Made by a program: the position numbers and the translations under genes. From Micromonospora sp045209745 (GTDB lineage Bacteria > Actinomycetota > Actinomycetes > Mycobacteriales > Micromonosporaceae): a stretch of DNA of 64,000 nt. Position 1 is the stretch's first letter. The number at the start of each line of letters is the position of its first letter. This document shows, one piece after another, positions 42,548-50,953 of the stretch. The stretch is taken from the NCBI RefSeq assembly GCF_045209745.1, contig NZ_CP109273.1:1736001-1800000 (forward strand), in the 5' to 3' direction. The notes under the pieces were generated by a model that did no database searches, was not told where the DNA came from, and saw nothing but the letters and a program-made list of their open reading frames with translations.

Positions 42548-43286
42548 AGGACCGGTCGCCCCGCTCGGCGGGCCCGCCGCAAACAGCGCCGCCGCCCGTT
42601 ACGGCATGTCGCCGGGCACCGGGCCCATCGTCGGGCGTGCCAGCCCGCAGCCGACCGCACCGCCGCCGCCGTACCAGCCGCCGTCCGGCACGGGGTCGAC
42701 GCGGCCACCGGTCGGCAAACCGGCCGCACCGCCGATCCCGGTCAAGATTCTGGTCGCCGGTGGGTTCGGGGTGGGCAAGACCACCACCGTGGGTGCGATC
42801 TCCGAGATCGCGCCCCTGACCACCGAGGCCGAGATGACCACCGCCGGGATCGGTGTGGACGACCCGGGTGCCCGGTCCACCAAGACCACCACCACGGTGG
42901 CGATGGATTTCGGCTGCGTGACCATCGACCGCAGCCTGAAGCTCTACCTGTTCGGCACGCCGGGTCAGTCCCGGTTCGGCTTCATGTGGGACGACCTCGC
43001 CCGGGGAGCGCTCGGCGCACTGGTCGTGGTGGACAGCGCACGGCTGGACGACTGCTTTCCGGCGATCGACTTCTTTGAACGGGCCGGGCTGCCGTTCGTG
43101 GTCGGGGTCAACGCCTTCGACGGTCGGCTGGCCCTGGAACTCGGCGAGATCCGCTGGGCGCTGGCCATCGGTGACCAGGTTCCCCTGGTCCAGTTCGACG
43201 CCCGGGACCGGCTCTCGGTGCGGGACGCCCTGCTGGTCGTCCTGGACCGCGCGCTGGACCGTGCTACCCAGGACAGGAGGGCCTGA
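42525..43286 (+). CDS. cvnD: Conservon GTP-binding protein (CvnD type)
   Basis: 253-residue small GTPase-like protein. A Pro-rich N-terminal extension (about 1-65) precedes the G domain. P-loop AGGFGVGKTT is about 77-86, with switch-region STKTTTTVAMDFG, G3 LFGTPGQ and G4-like NAFDG. The lack of a classic NKxD is normal in this family. The ATG at 42525 is preferred over the TTG just before it. As the fourth conservon element it likely works with CvnB at the membrane below CvnA. Confidence 0.95.
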   Translation: MDSVRSPEGPVAPLGGPAANSAAARYGMSPGTGPIVGRASPQPTAPPPPYQPPSGTGSTRPPVGKPAAPPIPVKILVAGGFGVGKTTTVGAISEIAPLTTEAEMTTAGIGVDDPGARSTKTTTTVAMDFGCVTIDRSLKLYLFGTPGQSRFGFMWDDLARGALGALVVVDSARLDDCFPAIDFFERAGLPFVVGVNAFDGRLALELGEIRWALAIGDQVPLVQFDARDRLSVRDALLVVLDRALDRATQDRRA

Positions 43287-43325
43287 GCCAACCGGCTCCG
43301 GCCGAGGCGGGAAGGGGTGGATCTG

Positions 43326-43841
43326 GTGAGGGGCGACCTGGACGAGACGCTGGCCCGACTGGCCCGGCGTGAGGAGGCGCTGCGCCGGCGGGCCAACGAC
43401 CGTGACGACACCGCACCACCACCGGACCAGGTCGGGCCCCATCGCGGCGACACCCGCAACGCCGGACCGAGCCGACACGACGCCCGCCACGCGGGTGTGG
43501 ACGCCCCGGGCGACGTGGCCGGGTGGGGGCCGGTCGAGGACGTGGCCGAGGCGGTCCGCCAGGTCGTCGGCGCCTATCCCGGGCTGACGGTCACCCTGCA
43601 CGTGGAGCACGCCGGGCGTACGTACCCGTTGCGGGTCTCCTGGGACGGACCGAACGTCACGGTCGGGCCGGTGGCCCCGGCGGCCCCGGTGGAACCCCCG
43701 CCGGCCTGGCCGCTGTCCGGTCGGACGGTGCCCGCCTGGGTGCCCGGCCCGGACGGGTTGACCCCGGACCCGGCGGCCCGGTTGGCGGAGCTGATCCGGC
43801 GGGACCCGTCGCTGCTGGACGAGTTGGATCCGCGGCGCTGA
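43326..43841 (+). CDS. Hypothetical protein linked to the conservon
   Basis: 171-residue protein with no family recognised. It starts with an arginine-rich coiled-coil-like segment (DLDETLARLARREEALRRRA), then a disordered His/Arg/Asp-rich stretch. A compact domain of about 80 residues follows (EDVAEAVRQVVGAYPGLTVT, LHVEHAGRTYPLRVSWDG). The C-terminus is helical (RLAELIRRDPSLLDELDP). The GTG at 43326 follows GGGAAGGGG by eight bases; an in-frame GTG three codons earlier is possible. It sits 39 bases after cvnD and 36 before the AAA+ gene, so it probably belongs to the same operon. Confidence 0.7.
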   Translation: MRGDLDETLARLARREEALRRRANDRDDTAPPPDQVGPHRGDTRNAGPSRHDARHAGVDAPGDVAGWGPVEDVAEAVRQVVGAYPGLTVTLHVEHAGRTYPLRVSWDGPNVTVGPVAPAAPVEPPPAWPLSGRTVPAWVPGPDGLTPDPAARLAELIRRDPSLLDELDPRR

Positions 43842-43877
43842 CCGGCGGGACTGGCTGCCGGCGGCTACGGTCGGGCG

Positions 43878-46103
43878 GTGGCGCAACCCGACCTGACTCT
43901 GACGGCGAGCCTCCGGCCGGCCGCGCTGGACGCCCGACGGGGCATCGTGCGGCTGCACCCGGAGGCGCTCACCGCGCTGGGGCTGCGCCCCGGCGACCCG
44001 GTCCGGCTTGCCGGCCGCCGGGAGACGGCCGGAATCGTGGCGGCGGCCGCGCCGGGCGCCAGCAGCGCCCTGCTGTACGCCGACGACCTGACGTTGGGCA
44101 ACCTGGGCCTGCGTGACGGCGGTCAGGTGCGGGTGTCCCCGGTGCCGCTGATCCCCGCGGGCCGGGTCATCCTGGCCGGCCCGGTGGGGGTGGTCGCGGC
44201 GGTCAGCCCGGAGATGCTCCGGCTCGCCCTGCTGGGCAAGGTGCTCACCGCCGGCGACGACGTGTCGCTGCTGCCGCAGGATGTGCTGCCGGACGCCTCG
44301 GTGCGCAGCCTGGTCGAGGCAGCTCGACGCAGCCTCGCCAACACGGTCGGTTTCGCCTGGACCAGCACCCTGCTCACCGTGGTCACGGTCGAGCCGGACG
44401 CCGGCGCGCTGGTCACCATGGACACGTCGATCGCCTGGGAGCACGGCCCGGCCACCCACGGCGGGACCGCCCCGGTCGACGCCCCGCCGGCCCAGCCGCG
44501 CGCGACGACTGACGCGGTCCCGGCGGTGGAGCCGCCCGACGACGCGCCCGACGTCGACGAGCTGCCCGGGCTGCGGGCCCAGGCCGAGGAGCTGAACGAG
44601 CTGCTCGACCTCGGCTTCCACCACCGGGAGGTGTTGGGCCGGCTGGGCACCACCATCTCGTTGGGGGTGCTGCTGGTCGGCCCGGCCGGCTCCGGGAAGT
44701 TAGCGCTGGTTCGGGCCGTCGCCGCCCGGGTCGGCGCCTGCGTCCACCCGCTCTGGGCACCCGAGGTGGCCGCGCTGGCCAACCAGGCCGCCGCCGACCG
44801 GTTGCGCGCAGCGGCGACGGCGGCCCGAGCTGGCGGACCGGCGGTGCTGCTGGTCTCGGACGTCGAGGCGCTCGCGCCGGCGGACGATCCCGGCCCGGTG
44901 GCGACGGTGTTCCGCCAGGTGCTCGCGGAGAGCATCCGAGCCGGTGTCGCCGTGGTCTGCACCACCGGCCGACCGGAGGCGGTCGACCCCGCACTGCGTG
45001 CGCCCGACCTGCTGTCACTGCGGATCAGCATCCCGCTCCCCGACCAGGCGTTGCGCCGCGAACAGCTCACCGTGCTGACCCGGCAGATGCCGCTGGCCGA
45101 CGACGTCCGGCTGGACGAGGTGGCCGCGCGTACCCCCGGGTTCGTCGCGGCGGACCTGGCCGCGCTGGTCCGGGAGGCCGGGGTGCGCGCGGCGTTGCGG
45201 CAGAAGTCCGCCGAGACGCCGACGGTGTCGATGGCCGACTTCACCGCCGCCCTGGAGGTGGTCCGGCCGACCACGATGGCGGCATCGACCCTGGATCTGG
45301 CCTCGGTGACGTTGGACGACGTGGGTGGCCTGGACGAGGTCAAGCAGACGCTGACCGAGTCGGTGCTGTGGCCGCTGACCTACCCGGACACCTTCGCCCG
45401 GCTCGGGGTGCAACCGCCGCGCGGCGTGCTGCTCTACGGACCACCGGGCTGCGGCAAGACATACCTGGTCACCGCACTGGCTGGGTCGGGGCGGGCCAAC
45501 GTGCTGTCGGTGAAGGGCGCGGAACTGCTCTCCAAATGGGTCGGCGAGAGCGAACGCGGGGTCCGCGAGCTGTTTCGTCGGGCCCGGGAGGCGGCCCCCA
45601 CCCTGATCTTCCTGGACGAGGTGGACGCGCTGGCCCCGGTACGCGGCCAGGCCACCGACGGAGGGACCACGGACCGGGTGGTCGCCGCGCTGCTCACCGA
45701 ACTGGACGGGGTGGAGACGCTGCGCAACGTGGTGGTGGTCGGCGCGACGAACCGGCCGGACCTGATCGACCCGGCGCTGCTGCGGCCGGGCCGGTTGGAG
45801 CGGCTGGTCTACGTGCCGCCGCCGGACGGGCCTGCCCGCGCGGAGATCCTGCGGGCCGCGTCAAGGCAGGTGCCGCTGGCACCGGACGTCGACCTGGTCG
45901 TCCTCGGCGACGAGCTGACCGGCTTCTCCGCGGCGGACTGCGCGGCGCTGATCCGGGAGGCGGCACTGGCCGCCATGCGGGAGTCGCTGGCTGCCGCCAC
46001 CGTCACTGCCGAGCACGTGGCGAGCGCGCGGGCACGGGTACGCCCGTCGCTGGACCCAGCCCAGGTCGCCTGGCTGGCCGCGTACGCCGCCAACCGGGAG
46101 TGA
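43878..46103 (+). CDS. Cdc48/VCP-like AAA+ ATPase with two ATPase domains
   Basis: 741-residue protein. The N-domain (about 5-95) resembles the Cdc48 double-psi barrel (RLHPEALTALGLRPGDPVRL). D1 is about 225-465, with Walker A GPAGSGKL (about 266) but a Walker B reading LLVSDVEAL, where the usual D-E is D-V. D2 is about 475-725, with GPPGCGKT (about 519), LIFLDEVDAL (about 576), sensor ATNRPDLIDPALLRPGRLE and arginine fingers. D2 should therefore be the active motor. Some actinobacteria carry similar Cdc48-like proteins. The start is GTG 43878. Confidence 0.9.
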   Translation: MAQPDLTLTASLRPAALDARRGIVRLHPEALTALGLRPGDPVRLAGRRETAGIVAAAAPGASSALLYADDLTLGNLGLRDGGQVRVSPVPLIPAGRVILAGPVGVVAAVSPEMLRLALLGKVLTAGDDVSLLPQDVLPDASVRSLVEAARRSLANTVGFAWTSTLLTVVTVEPDAGALVTMDTSIAWEHGPATHGGTAPVDAPPAQPRATTDAVPAVEPPDDAPDVDELPGLRAQAEELNELLDLGFHHREVLGRLGTTISLGVLLVGPAGSGKLALVRAVAARVGACVHPLWAPEVAALANQAAADRLRAAATAARAGGPAVLLVSDVEALAPADDPGPVATVFRQVLAESIRAGVAVVCTTGRPEAVDPALRAPDLLSLRISIPLPDQALRREQLTVLTRQMPLADDVRLDEVAARTPGFVAADLAALVREAGVRAALRQKSAETPTVSMADFTAALEVVRPTTMAASTLDLASVTLDDVGGLDEVKQTLTESVLWPLTYPDTFARLGVQPPRGVLLYGPPGCGKTYLVTALAGSGRANVLSVKGAELLSKWVGESERGVRELFRRAREAAPTLIFLDEVDALAPVRGQATDGGTTDRVVAALLTELDGVETLRNVVVVGATNRPDLIDPALLRPGRLERLVYVPPPDGPARAEILRAASRQVPLAPDVDLVVLGDELTGFSAADCAALIREAALAAMRESLAAATVTAEHVASARARVRPSLDPAQVAWLAAYAANRE

Positions 46104-46613
46104 TCAGAGCACGGGCGGCGTCGAATCCAGGCAGATCTCGGCGCGCACCTTGCCGCCCTTGTCGTGCAGGGTGGCCCCGCACTTCTTCAACACGGCGACA
46201 GCACCGACGTTGTCCCGGGTCGTCTCGGCCACCACGGCCCGCATGCCCGCCCGAGCGGCGGCGTTCAACAGCTCCCGCAGCGCGGACGCGCCGATCCCCT
46301 GGCCACGTGCCGACCGACCGAGCCACATCCCGGTCTCGACCGTGCCGGGCTCGTCACAGCGCGTCATCCGCACCATGCCCACCACCTCGCCGCCGACGAG
46401 GATCGCGTACATCTGGGTGCGAGTCGGGCCGTTCAGCCCGTCGAAGCTCGCCCGGTGGAACTCTCGGAACGCCTCGCGGCGGGCGAGCGACCAGCCAGCG
46501 GGAGCTTCGACCGGAGGCATGACATCACAGGGCTCCGCCTCGGCAGCCGCTACGGAGAGCAACGGCTCCAGGTTCTGCTCGTCCACCGGCTCCAACCGGA
46601 CCGCACCCGCCAC
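46104..46613 (-). CDS. GNAT family acetyltransferase (RimJ/RimL-like)
   Basis: 169-residue protein with a complete GNAT domain. TGMWLGRSARGQGIGASALR is the acetyl-CoA-binding motif, followed by AETTRDNVGAVAVLKKCGA. The order of motifs resembles RimJ/RimL-type protein or small-molecule acetyltransferases. The GTG at 46613 is chosen as the start (VAGAVRLEPV). The stop codons of this gene and the AAA+ gene abut. Confidence 0.85.
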   Translation of the reverse strand: MAGAVRLEPVDEQNLEPLLSVAAAEAEPCDVMPPVEAPAGWSLARREAFREFHRASFDGLNGPTRTQMYAILVGGEVVGMVRMTRCDEPGTVETGMWLGRSARGQGIGASALRELLNAAARAGMRAVVAETTRDNVGAVAVLKKCGATLHDKGGKVRAEICLDSTPPVL

Positions 46614-46717
46614 GTGCCGCAGTCTGCCGCCCTCATTGGCCGAAGTCCACCCCAATGGCGATGCACTGGCGGTCCGGCTATCGGTACCGGCCGGTCAGGC
46701 GGCCCGGGTGTCACTCC

Positions 46718-47626
46718 TCACGCTCTGTTGTCAACCGTTGGTGCTCGGTTCGTCGGCCTGAAGTCGCAGAACACCACCGAGGCGTCGTCGGTGGGCTTGT
46801 GCCGGCGCAGCCGATCAGGGTGGTCACGCTCGGCGTCCCGGACCCGGTCGAGCAACGCGCCCGGCCCGTCGGCGCTGAGCAGATCCAGCAGACCGGCCCA
46901 GTCGGTCAGCCCGAACTGCTCCACCGCGCTGGACGCGCCGTCACTGAGCAGGGCCGCCCGGCGAAGCGCCGTCGGACCTCGCCGGGGCATCGTCCCGGTC
47001 ACCGCGTGGAAGGCCGCGTCCGGGTCGGAGGCCGCCACCCAGTAGCCGTGGGTGCGGTTCATCCGCTCCCGCTGCACACTCACGGCGTGCCGGAACCGGG
47101 TGACCGGGTCCGCCCCGCCGCCGGGCACGGTGGCTACCGTCTCCCGCAGCTCAGCCATCGCCACGTCCAGCCTGTTGTCGGTCACCACGCTGACCTGACC
47201 GCCAGCGTCCAGAACCAGTGGGCTGTCGCAGAGCACCAGGTAATCCACCTGGTCCCCGCAGTCTCGCAGGAGGCAGACCGTGCTGGACGGGGTGCCGGGA
47301 TGGTCGAGGTCGCACTGCCCGCCGTGGTCGGCGCGCACTGCGAGGATGGCCGCGGCCAGGTTGCTGGTCAGCCGGGCCGCCGGGCGGGACGCCTCAGCGA
47401 CGCCGAGCCGGGCGGCCAGGTGCCGGACGTACCACTCCGGCCCGTGCACGCAGCCGGTGTCGAAACCCTCCGGCACGGTCGCGCCATCCAGGACACCGAC
47501 CAGCGGGCCGAACCGGAAGACCAGGTCCTCGTTGACCGGTCGGCCCGGGGCCGGCGCGGACGCGGAGCGTACCCGCATCACCGGCGCCGGCCCCGCCGCG
47601 CTCGGGTCAGCGCTGCCGAAGGTCAT
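46718..47626 (-). CDS. PP2C-like protein phosphatase domain protein
   Basis: 302-residue cytosolic protein. RPVNEDLVFRFGPLVGVLDGAT is the start of a PP2C-type fold, with metal-binding aspartates in the DGA position. TDNRLDVAM and ALLSDGASSAVEQFGLTDW follow, and TDDASVVFCDF ends the domain. It is shorter and more diverged than classical PP2C, so activity is uncertain. The ATG at 47626 overlaps the upstream gene by 20 bases; ATG 47638 is an alternative. It is the last gene of a minus-strand run. Confidence 0.72.
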   Translation of the reverse strand: MTFGSADPSAAGPAPVMRVRSASAPAPGRPVNEDLVFRFGPLVGVLDGATVPEGFDTGCVHGPEWYVRHLAARLGVAEASRPAARLTSNLAAAILAVRADHGGQCDLDHPGTPSSTVCLLRDCGDQVDYLVLCDSPLVLDAGGQVSVVTDNRLDVAMAELRETVATVPGGGADPVTRFRHAVSVQRERMNRTHGYWVAASDPDAAFHAVTGTMPRRGPTALRRAALLSDGASSAVEQFGLTDWAGLLDLLSADGPGALLDRVRDAERDHPDRLRRHKPTDDASVVFCDFRPTNRAPTVDNRA

Positions 47627-48206
47627 CGGCGGCCGCATGCGCCTGCCCCTGGACCTGACCGGCGGCAGAGCGACCCTGGTCGCGCACCGCGAACGCACCC
47701 TGCTGGGCGGTGGACCGCACCGACTGTGCCGCCTGCTGCGCTGGCCCCCGCAGGTTGTCCTGCATCTGGTGGCCGACGTGGCTCGCCTGCTCGCGCAGCT
47801 GATCGGAGTGTTCACTGACCATGCCCCGCGCCCGTCCGGCGAGCTGCCGCTCACGCCCGCTCGGTGGGATCAGCGAGGCGGCCAGCAGGCCGACGCCGAA
47901 GGCGACCAGGCCAGCGGCCATCGGGTTGCCCTCAGCCTGCTCGCGGGACTGCTGCCCGAGCGAACGGGTCTCGGCGCGTACCGAGCCGGCCGCGTAGGAC
48001 ATTCGCTGGCCAGCTTCCTGCCCGAGATGGTGCGAGTTGCCCATCATCTTCTCCTTCGCTCGGGTGAACGCGCCGCGGGCCTGCCCGGCCCGGTCACCGG
48101 CGATCCGACGCGGGTTGACCTTGTCGGTCAGGGCGTCGACGTCATTGCTCAACTCGTTGCGGGTGGTCTCGATCTCCCGCCGGATCCGATCCGGATCACT
48201 GGACAT
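47607..48206 (-). CDS. DUF3618 domain protein
   Basis: 199-residue protein. Residues 1-45 match DUF3618 (DPDRIRREIETTRNELSNDV, DALTDKVNPRRI). One membrane helix follows at about 97-117 (AAGLVAFGVGLLAASLIPP), preceded and followed by Gln/Ala-rich coiled-coil stretches (RGPAQQAAQSVRSTAQQGAF). DUF3618 proteins usually sit with holin-like and YtxH-like genes. The start is ATG 48206, with GGGAGGG upstream. Confidence 0.9.
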   Translation of the reverse strand: MSSDPDRIRREIETTRNELSNDVDALTDKVNPRRIAGDRAGQARGAFTRAKEKMMGNSHHLGQEAGQRMSYAAGSVRAETRSLGQQSREQAEGNPMAAGLVAFGVGLLAASLIPPSGRERQLAGRARGMVSEHSDQLREQASHVGHQMQDNLRGPAQQAAQSVRSTAQQGAFAVRDQGRSAAGQVQGQAHAAADDLRQR

Positions 48207-48228
48207 GACCTGTTCCCTCCCGACTCGT

Positions 48229-48624
48229 TCACCGGCCCCGCAGGGCGTCCGGCAACTCCCGGGCAGTCTGCTTTGTCCGGGGCAGAACCGCACGTGCCCG
48301 CTTCAGCTGGGTCCGGGCGTTGATGAAGAGACCACCGGCCACGGCGGCCCAGAGGACCGCGACGATCAGCGCCGCCCATCCCTGGTCCATCGTGTTGGAC
48401 AGCCCCCACCAGATGGCGTACGACACGAAGAGCACCGCCAGGAATCCGGCCAGCCCGGCACCGCCGAACATGCCACCAGCCTTACCGGCCTGGCTGACCT
48501 CCTCGCGGAGCTCGGCCTTGGCCAGCTCGACCTCCTTGCGCACCAGGGTGGAAACGTCCCGGGTCACATCGCCCAGCAGATCGCCGACCGATGCCTGGGT
48601 CCGTTCCTTCTCGGGGGCGCTCAC
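48229..48624 (-). CDS. Holin-like membrane protein (phage holin superfamily III)
   Basis: 131-residue protein. An amphipathic N-terminus (LVRKEVELAKAELREEVSQA) is followed by two membrane helices (GLAGFLAVLFVSYAIWWGL, WAALIVAVLWAAVAGGLFI) and a basic tail. It matches the actinobacterial holin-like family commonly beside DUF3618; these are not phage lysis genes in this setting. The GTG at 48624 overlaps the upstream stop (GTGA). Confidence 0.9.
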   Translation of the reverse strand: MSAPEKERTQASVGDLLGDVTRDVSTLVRKEVELAKAELREEVSQAGKAGGMFGGAGLAGFLAVLFVSYAIWWGLSNTMDQGWAALIVAVLWAAVAGGLFINARTQLKRARAVLPRTKQTARELPDALRGR

Positions 48625-49259
48625 GGGGCCACCCCGCCGGGCACGTCCGGCGCGGGTCGACCGGCGGGCGAGACGTTCTGCGCCCGTGCCGTCCCCACGT
48701 ACGCCTGCTGATCGGCATCCGCCGGTGCGCCCTGCGCGGGCGGCGGAGCGCCGGACGCGCTCCCACCCTGACCGTTGCCCGAGGGCGGCGCGGTCAGGCC
48801 ACGGGTGAGCCGCCCGACCAGCAGCCCGGCCACCGCTGCGCCCGCGAGGAACGTCCCCGGATGGCGCCGCGCGTACGTGCGTACCTCGTCGAGCACTTCA
48901 CCCGGCTCGCGTTCGTCGAGCCACCCGGCGGTCTGCTGGGCGGCGTCGGCCGCCCGGCGTACCGCTTGACCGGCCAGCCCGGAATCGCCGTCCTTCTCAG
49001 CCATCGACCCCAGGTTTCGGCCCAGGTCGCGCAGGCCCTCGGCGGCCCGCCGCTGCTGCGTCTGCGCCTGATCCCGAAGTTGCCCAGTGGCCTGGCCGGT
49101 CAACTGCTGGGCCTGTCGCCGCGCCTCTGCGGCCACGTGCCCGCCCTGTTCGGCGGCGGTGTGGGCGACCTGACCCCCGGCCTGCGTGGCCTGCTGGCCG
49201 ACCCGGGAGGCCCCCTGTCGGACCTGCTGTCCTCGCCCGCTCTGGTTCGTTGCCGTCAT
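48621..49259 (-). CDS. Ala/Gln-rich membrane-associated protein
   Basis: 212-residue protein. The first about 85 residues are a Gln/Ala coiled coil (RQGASRVGQQATQAGGQVAH, TAAEQGGHVAAEARRQAQQL). A segment WLDEREPGEVLDEVRTYARRHP precedes a hydrophobic helix (FLAGAAVAGLLVGRLTRGL) of the kind in YtxH- or CsbD-neighbourhood proteins. A Pro/Gly-rich tail follows. No family was confidently recognised. The start is ATG 49259. It is first of a four-gene run with the holin-like, DUF3618 and PP2C-like genes. Confidence 0.8.
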   Translation of the reverse strand: MTATNQSGRGQQVRQGASRVGQQATQAGGQVAHTAAEQGGHVAAEARRQAQQLTGQATGQLRDQAQTQQRRAAEGLRDLGRNLGSMAEKDGDSGLAGQAVRRAADAAQQTAGWLDEREPGEVLDEVRTYARRHPGTFLAGAAVAGLLVGRLTRGLTAPPSGNGQGGSASGAPPPAQGAPADADQQAYVGTARAQNVSPAGRPAPDVPGGVAP

Positions 49260-49428
49260 ACCCCGCTCCCTTCCTGAGTCCGGGGTCGCGTGGCGACCTC
49301 GGGACGCCTCCCGCCTACCCGCCTGGCCAGCCGGCATGCGGTAGGTCCGCCGTCCAGGGCGGGAAGACCGGAAGCGGAGCCGCCAACGGGAGGAACAGGC
49401 CAAATGCCCGAGCAGGGGTACGGTGCCG

Positions 49429-49830
49429 TCAGCGGCGGCGGTTGCGGGCGCGCGACGAACGCAGCCGGCGGAGCCGACCGATCAGCAGGGGGTCGGCGAC
49501 AAGCGCAGCCGGATTGTCCAGCAGACCGTTGAGCAACTGGTAGTACCGGGTCGAGGAGACCCCGAAGGTGTCCCGGACGGCCTGCTCCTTGGCGCCGGCG
49601 TGCCGCCACCACTGCTGCTCGAAGGCGAGGATGGCCCGTTCCCGCTCAGTCAGCTGGGCCGCTGGCGCGCTGGGCTCGGCGTCTGCTTCGTCGTCCGGCG
49701 CGGGGTCGTCGGTGCTTTCGACGAAAGGTGCCGGCCGGGGAGTCGGGACCGTGGGCCCACCGGTCACCGCGACACCCGGGTGAGCGTCGGTGGACGGCTC
49801 GGGGGCGGTCGGGGTGGTGTCGGCGGGCAT
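49429..49830 (-). CDS. DUF3263 domain protein
   Basis: 133-residue protein. The N-terminal half is disordered and Pro/Asp-rich. The C-terminal domain reads LTERERAILAFEQQWWRHAG, AKEQAVRDTFGVSSTRYYQL and LNGLLDNPAALVADPLLIGR, a helix-turn-helix-like DUF3263 of about 60 residues that is well conserved in actinobacteria. A basic tail (RRLRRLRSSRARNRRR) would suit DNA binding. The start is ATG 49830. No partner gene is evident. Confidence 0.88.
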   Translation of the reverse strand: MPADTTPTAPEPSTDAHPGVAVTGGPTVPTPRPAPFVESTDDPAPDDEADAEPSAPAAQLTERERAILAFEQQWWRHAGAKEQAVRDTFGVSSTRYYQLLNGLLDNPAALVADPLLIGRLRRLRSSRARNRRR

Positions 49831-49936
49831 GGCGTTCAGCCTAACCAGGGTCGACCAGGGTCGCAGCAAGCGGCGCGGCCGGCCCTGCGCCGCCGGGAAT
49901 CCCGACGGCCGGGCCGGCCGCGTCGCGTCGCTCTGG

Positions 49937-50953
49937 TCAGGAGATGTCGCGGCGGCGCATCGCCCAGAGCGCCGCTCCGAGGATCACCACCAACCCGACC
50001 GAGAACAGCACGGAGGACTGCTGCCAGGTGATGTCCAGGGTGGCCGGCTCGCACTCCCCGTAGTAGTTCGCGCGGCAGGAGTTCCAGTCCTGGAGGGTGA
50101 CCGTCTTCGTCATCCAGGCCAGCGCGTACGTGGGCAGCAGCCATGCCTCGGCGAACCGCACGCTCGCCATCGACAGCAGGATGCCCAGGCCGAACTGGCC
50201 GACCACCATCACCGCCACCACGCCGCCGAGTGCCATCGCGGTGTGCCGACCCAGTGAGGCGAGGGCGAAACCGACGGTGGTGAGCACCAACACCAGCACC
50301 ACACCGCGTACCCCGGTCAGCATGAACGACTGCCAGACCCCGGAGGTCATCTTTTCGGTGCTGCCCCGGAACGAGGCAACCGCCCAGAACCCGGCAAACC
50401 AGAGCACCGCGGCGGGCAGCGTCACCGCCAGGATGCCGGTGAGCAGCGCGGCCAGCTTGGTGAGCAGCACGGTGAGCCGCTTGGGTCGCCAGAGCAGCAG
50501 GTTCATCATGCCGCCGGTGCTCCACTCGGCGCCGACGAAGGACGCGCCGATGACGAACCCGACCAGGGCGAGGATCGCCGCGAACGGGATCAGCGTCTCG
50601 GCGAACGTCTCTTTGAAGTCGAACGTCGAGGGCAGGAACCAGCTCGCCTCGATCTGGTCCCGGGACGGTGCCGTGATCATCGAGCAGTCGTCCGGGTAGC
50701 GGCCGTCGTTCGTCGTGCCGGCCGTCTTGGCCTGCTCGCACGCGGCGCGCTCCTGCTCGCTCCAGCGCACCTGCTCCTGGTACTGCTGGTCGGCTTGACG
50801 TTCGGCCTTGGCGAGCTGGCCGGCATCGATCTTCTGGTTGGTGAAGAACACCCCGACCACCACCGCGGCCAGCACCAGCAGGCCGAGCAGTGTCATATAG
50901 CGGGTGAAGCGCCGCTTGGCGAGCCGGCGCAGCTCCGTACGAAAGAGGCTCAC
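49937..50953 (-). CDS. ABC-2 type transporter permease
   Basis: 338-residue membrane protein. A first helix (YMTLLGLLVLAAVVVGVFF) is followed by a roughly 100-residue extracytoplasmic loop with a Cys pair. Five further helices follow (LIPFAAILALVGFVIGASF, GILAVTLPAAVLWFAGFWAV, VVLVLVLTTVGFALASL, VVAVMVVGQFGLGIL, SVLFSVGLVVILGAALW). It pairs with the adjacent ATPase. The GTG at 50953 overlaps the ATPase stop (GTGA), with GGGAGGG eight bases upstream. Confidence 0.88.
   Translation of the reverse strand: MSLFRTELRRLAKRRFTRYMTLLGLLVLAAVVVGVFFTNQKIDAGQLAKAERQADQQYQEQVRWSEQERAACEQAKTAGTTNDGRYPDDCSMITAPSRDQIEASWFLPSTFDFKETFAETLIPFAAILALVGFVIGASFVGAEWSTGGMMNLLLWRPKRLTVLLTKLAALLTGILAVTLPAAVLWFAGFWAVASFRGSTEKMTSGVWQSFMLTGVRGVVLVLVLTTVGFALASLGRHTAMALGGVVAVMVVGQFGLGILLSMASVRFAEAWLLPTYALAWMTKTVTLQDWNSCRANYYGECEPATLDITWQQSSVLFSVGLVVILGAALWAMRRRDIS

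Noticed and set aside
48229..48624. Holin-like gene as evidence for a prophage
   Set aside because: No phage structural, integrase or lysin genes nearby; this family is a normal chromosomal neighbour of DUF3618 genes.
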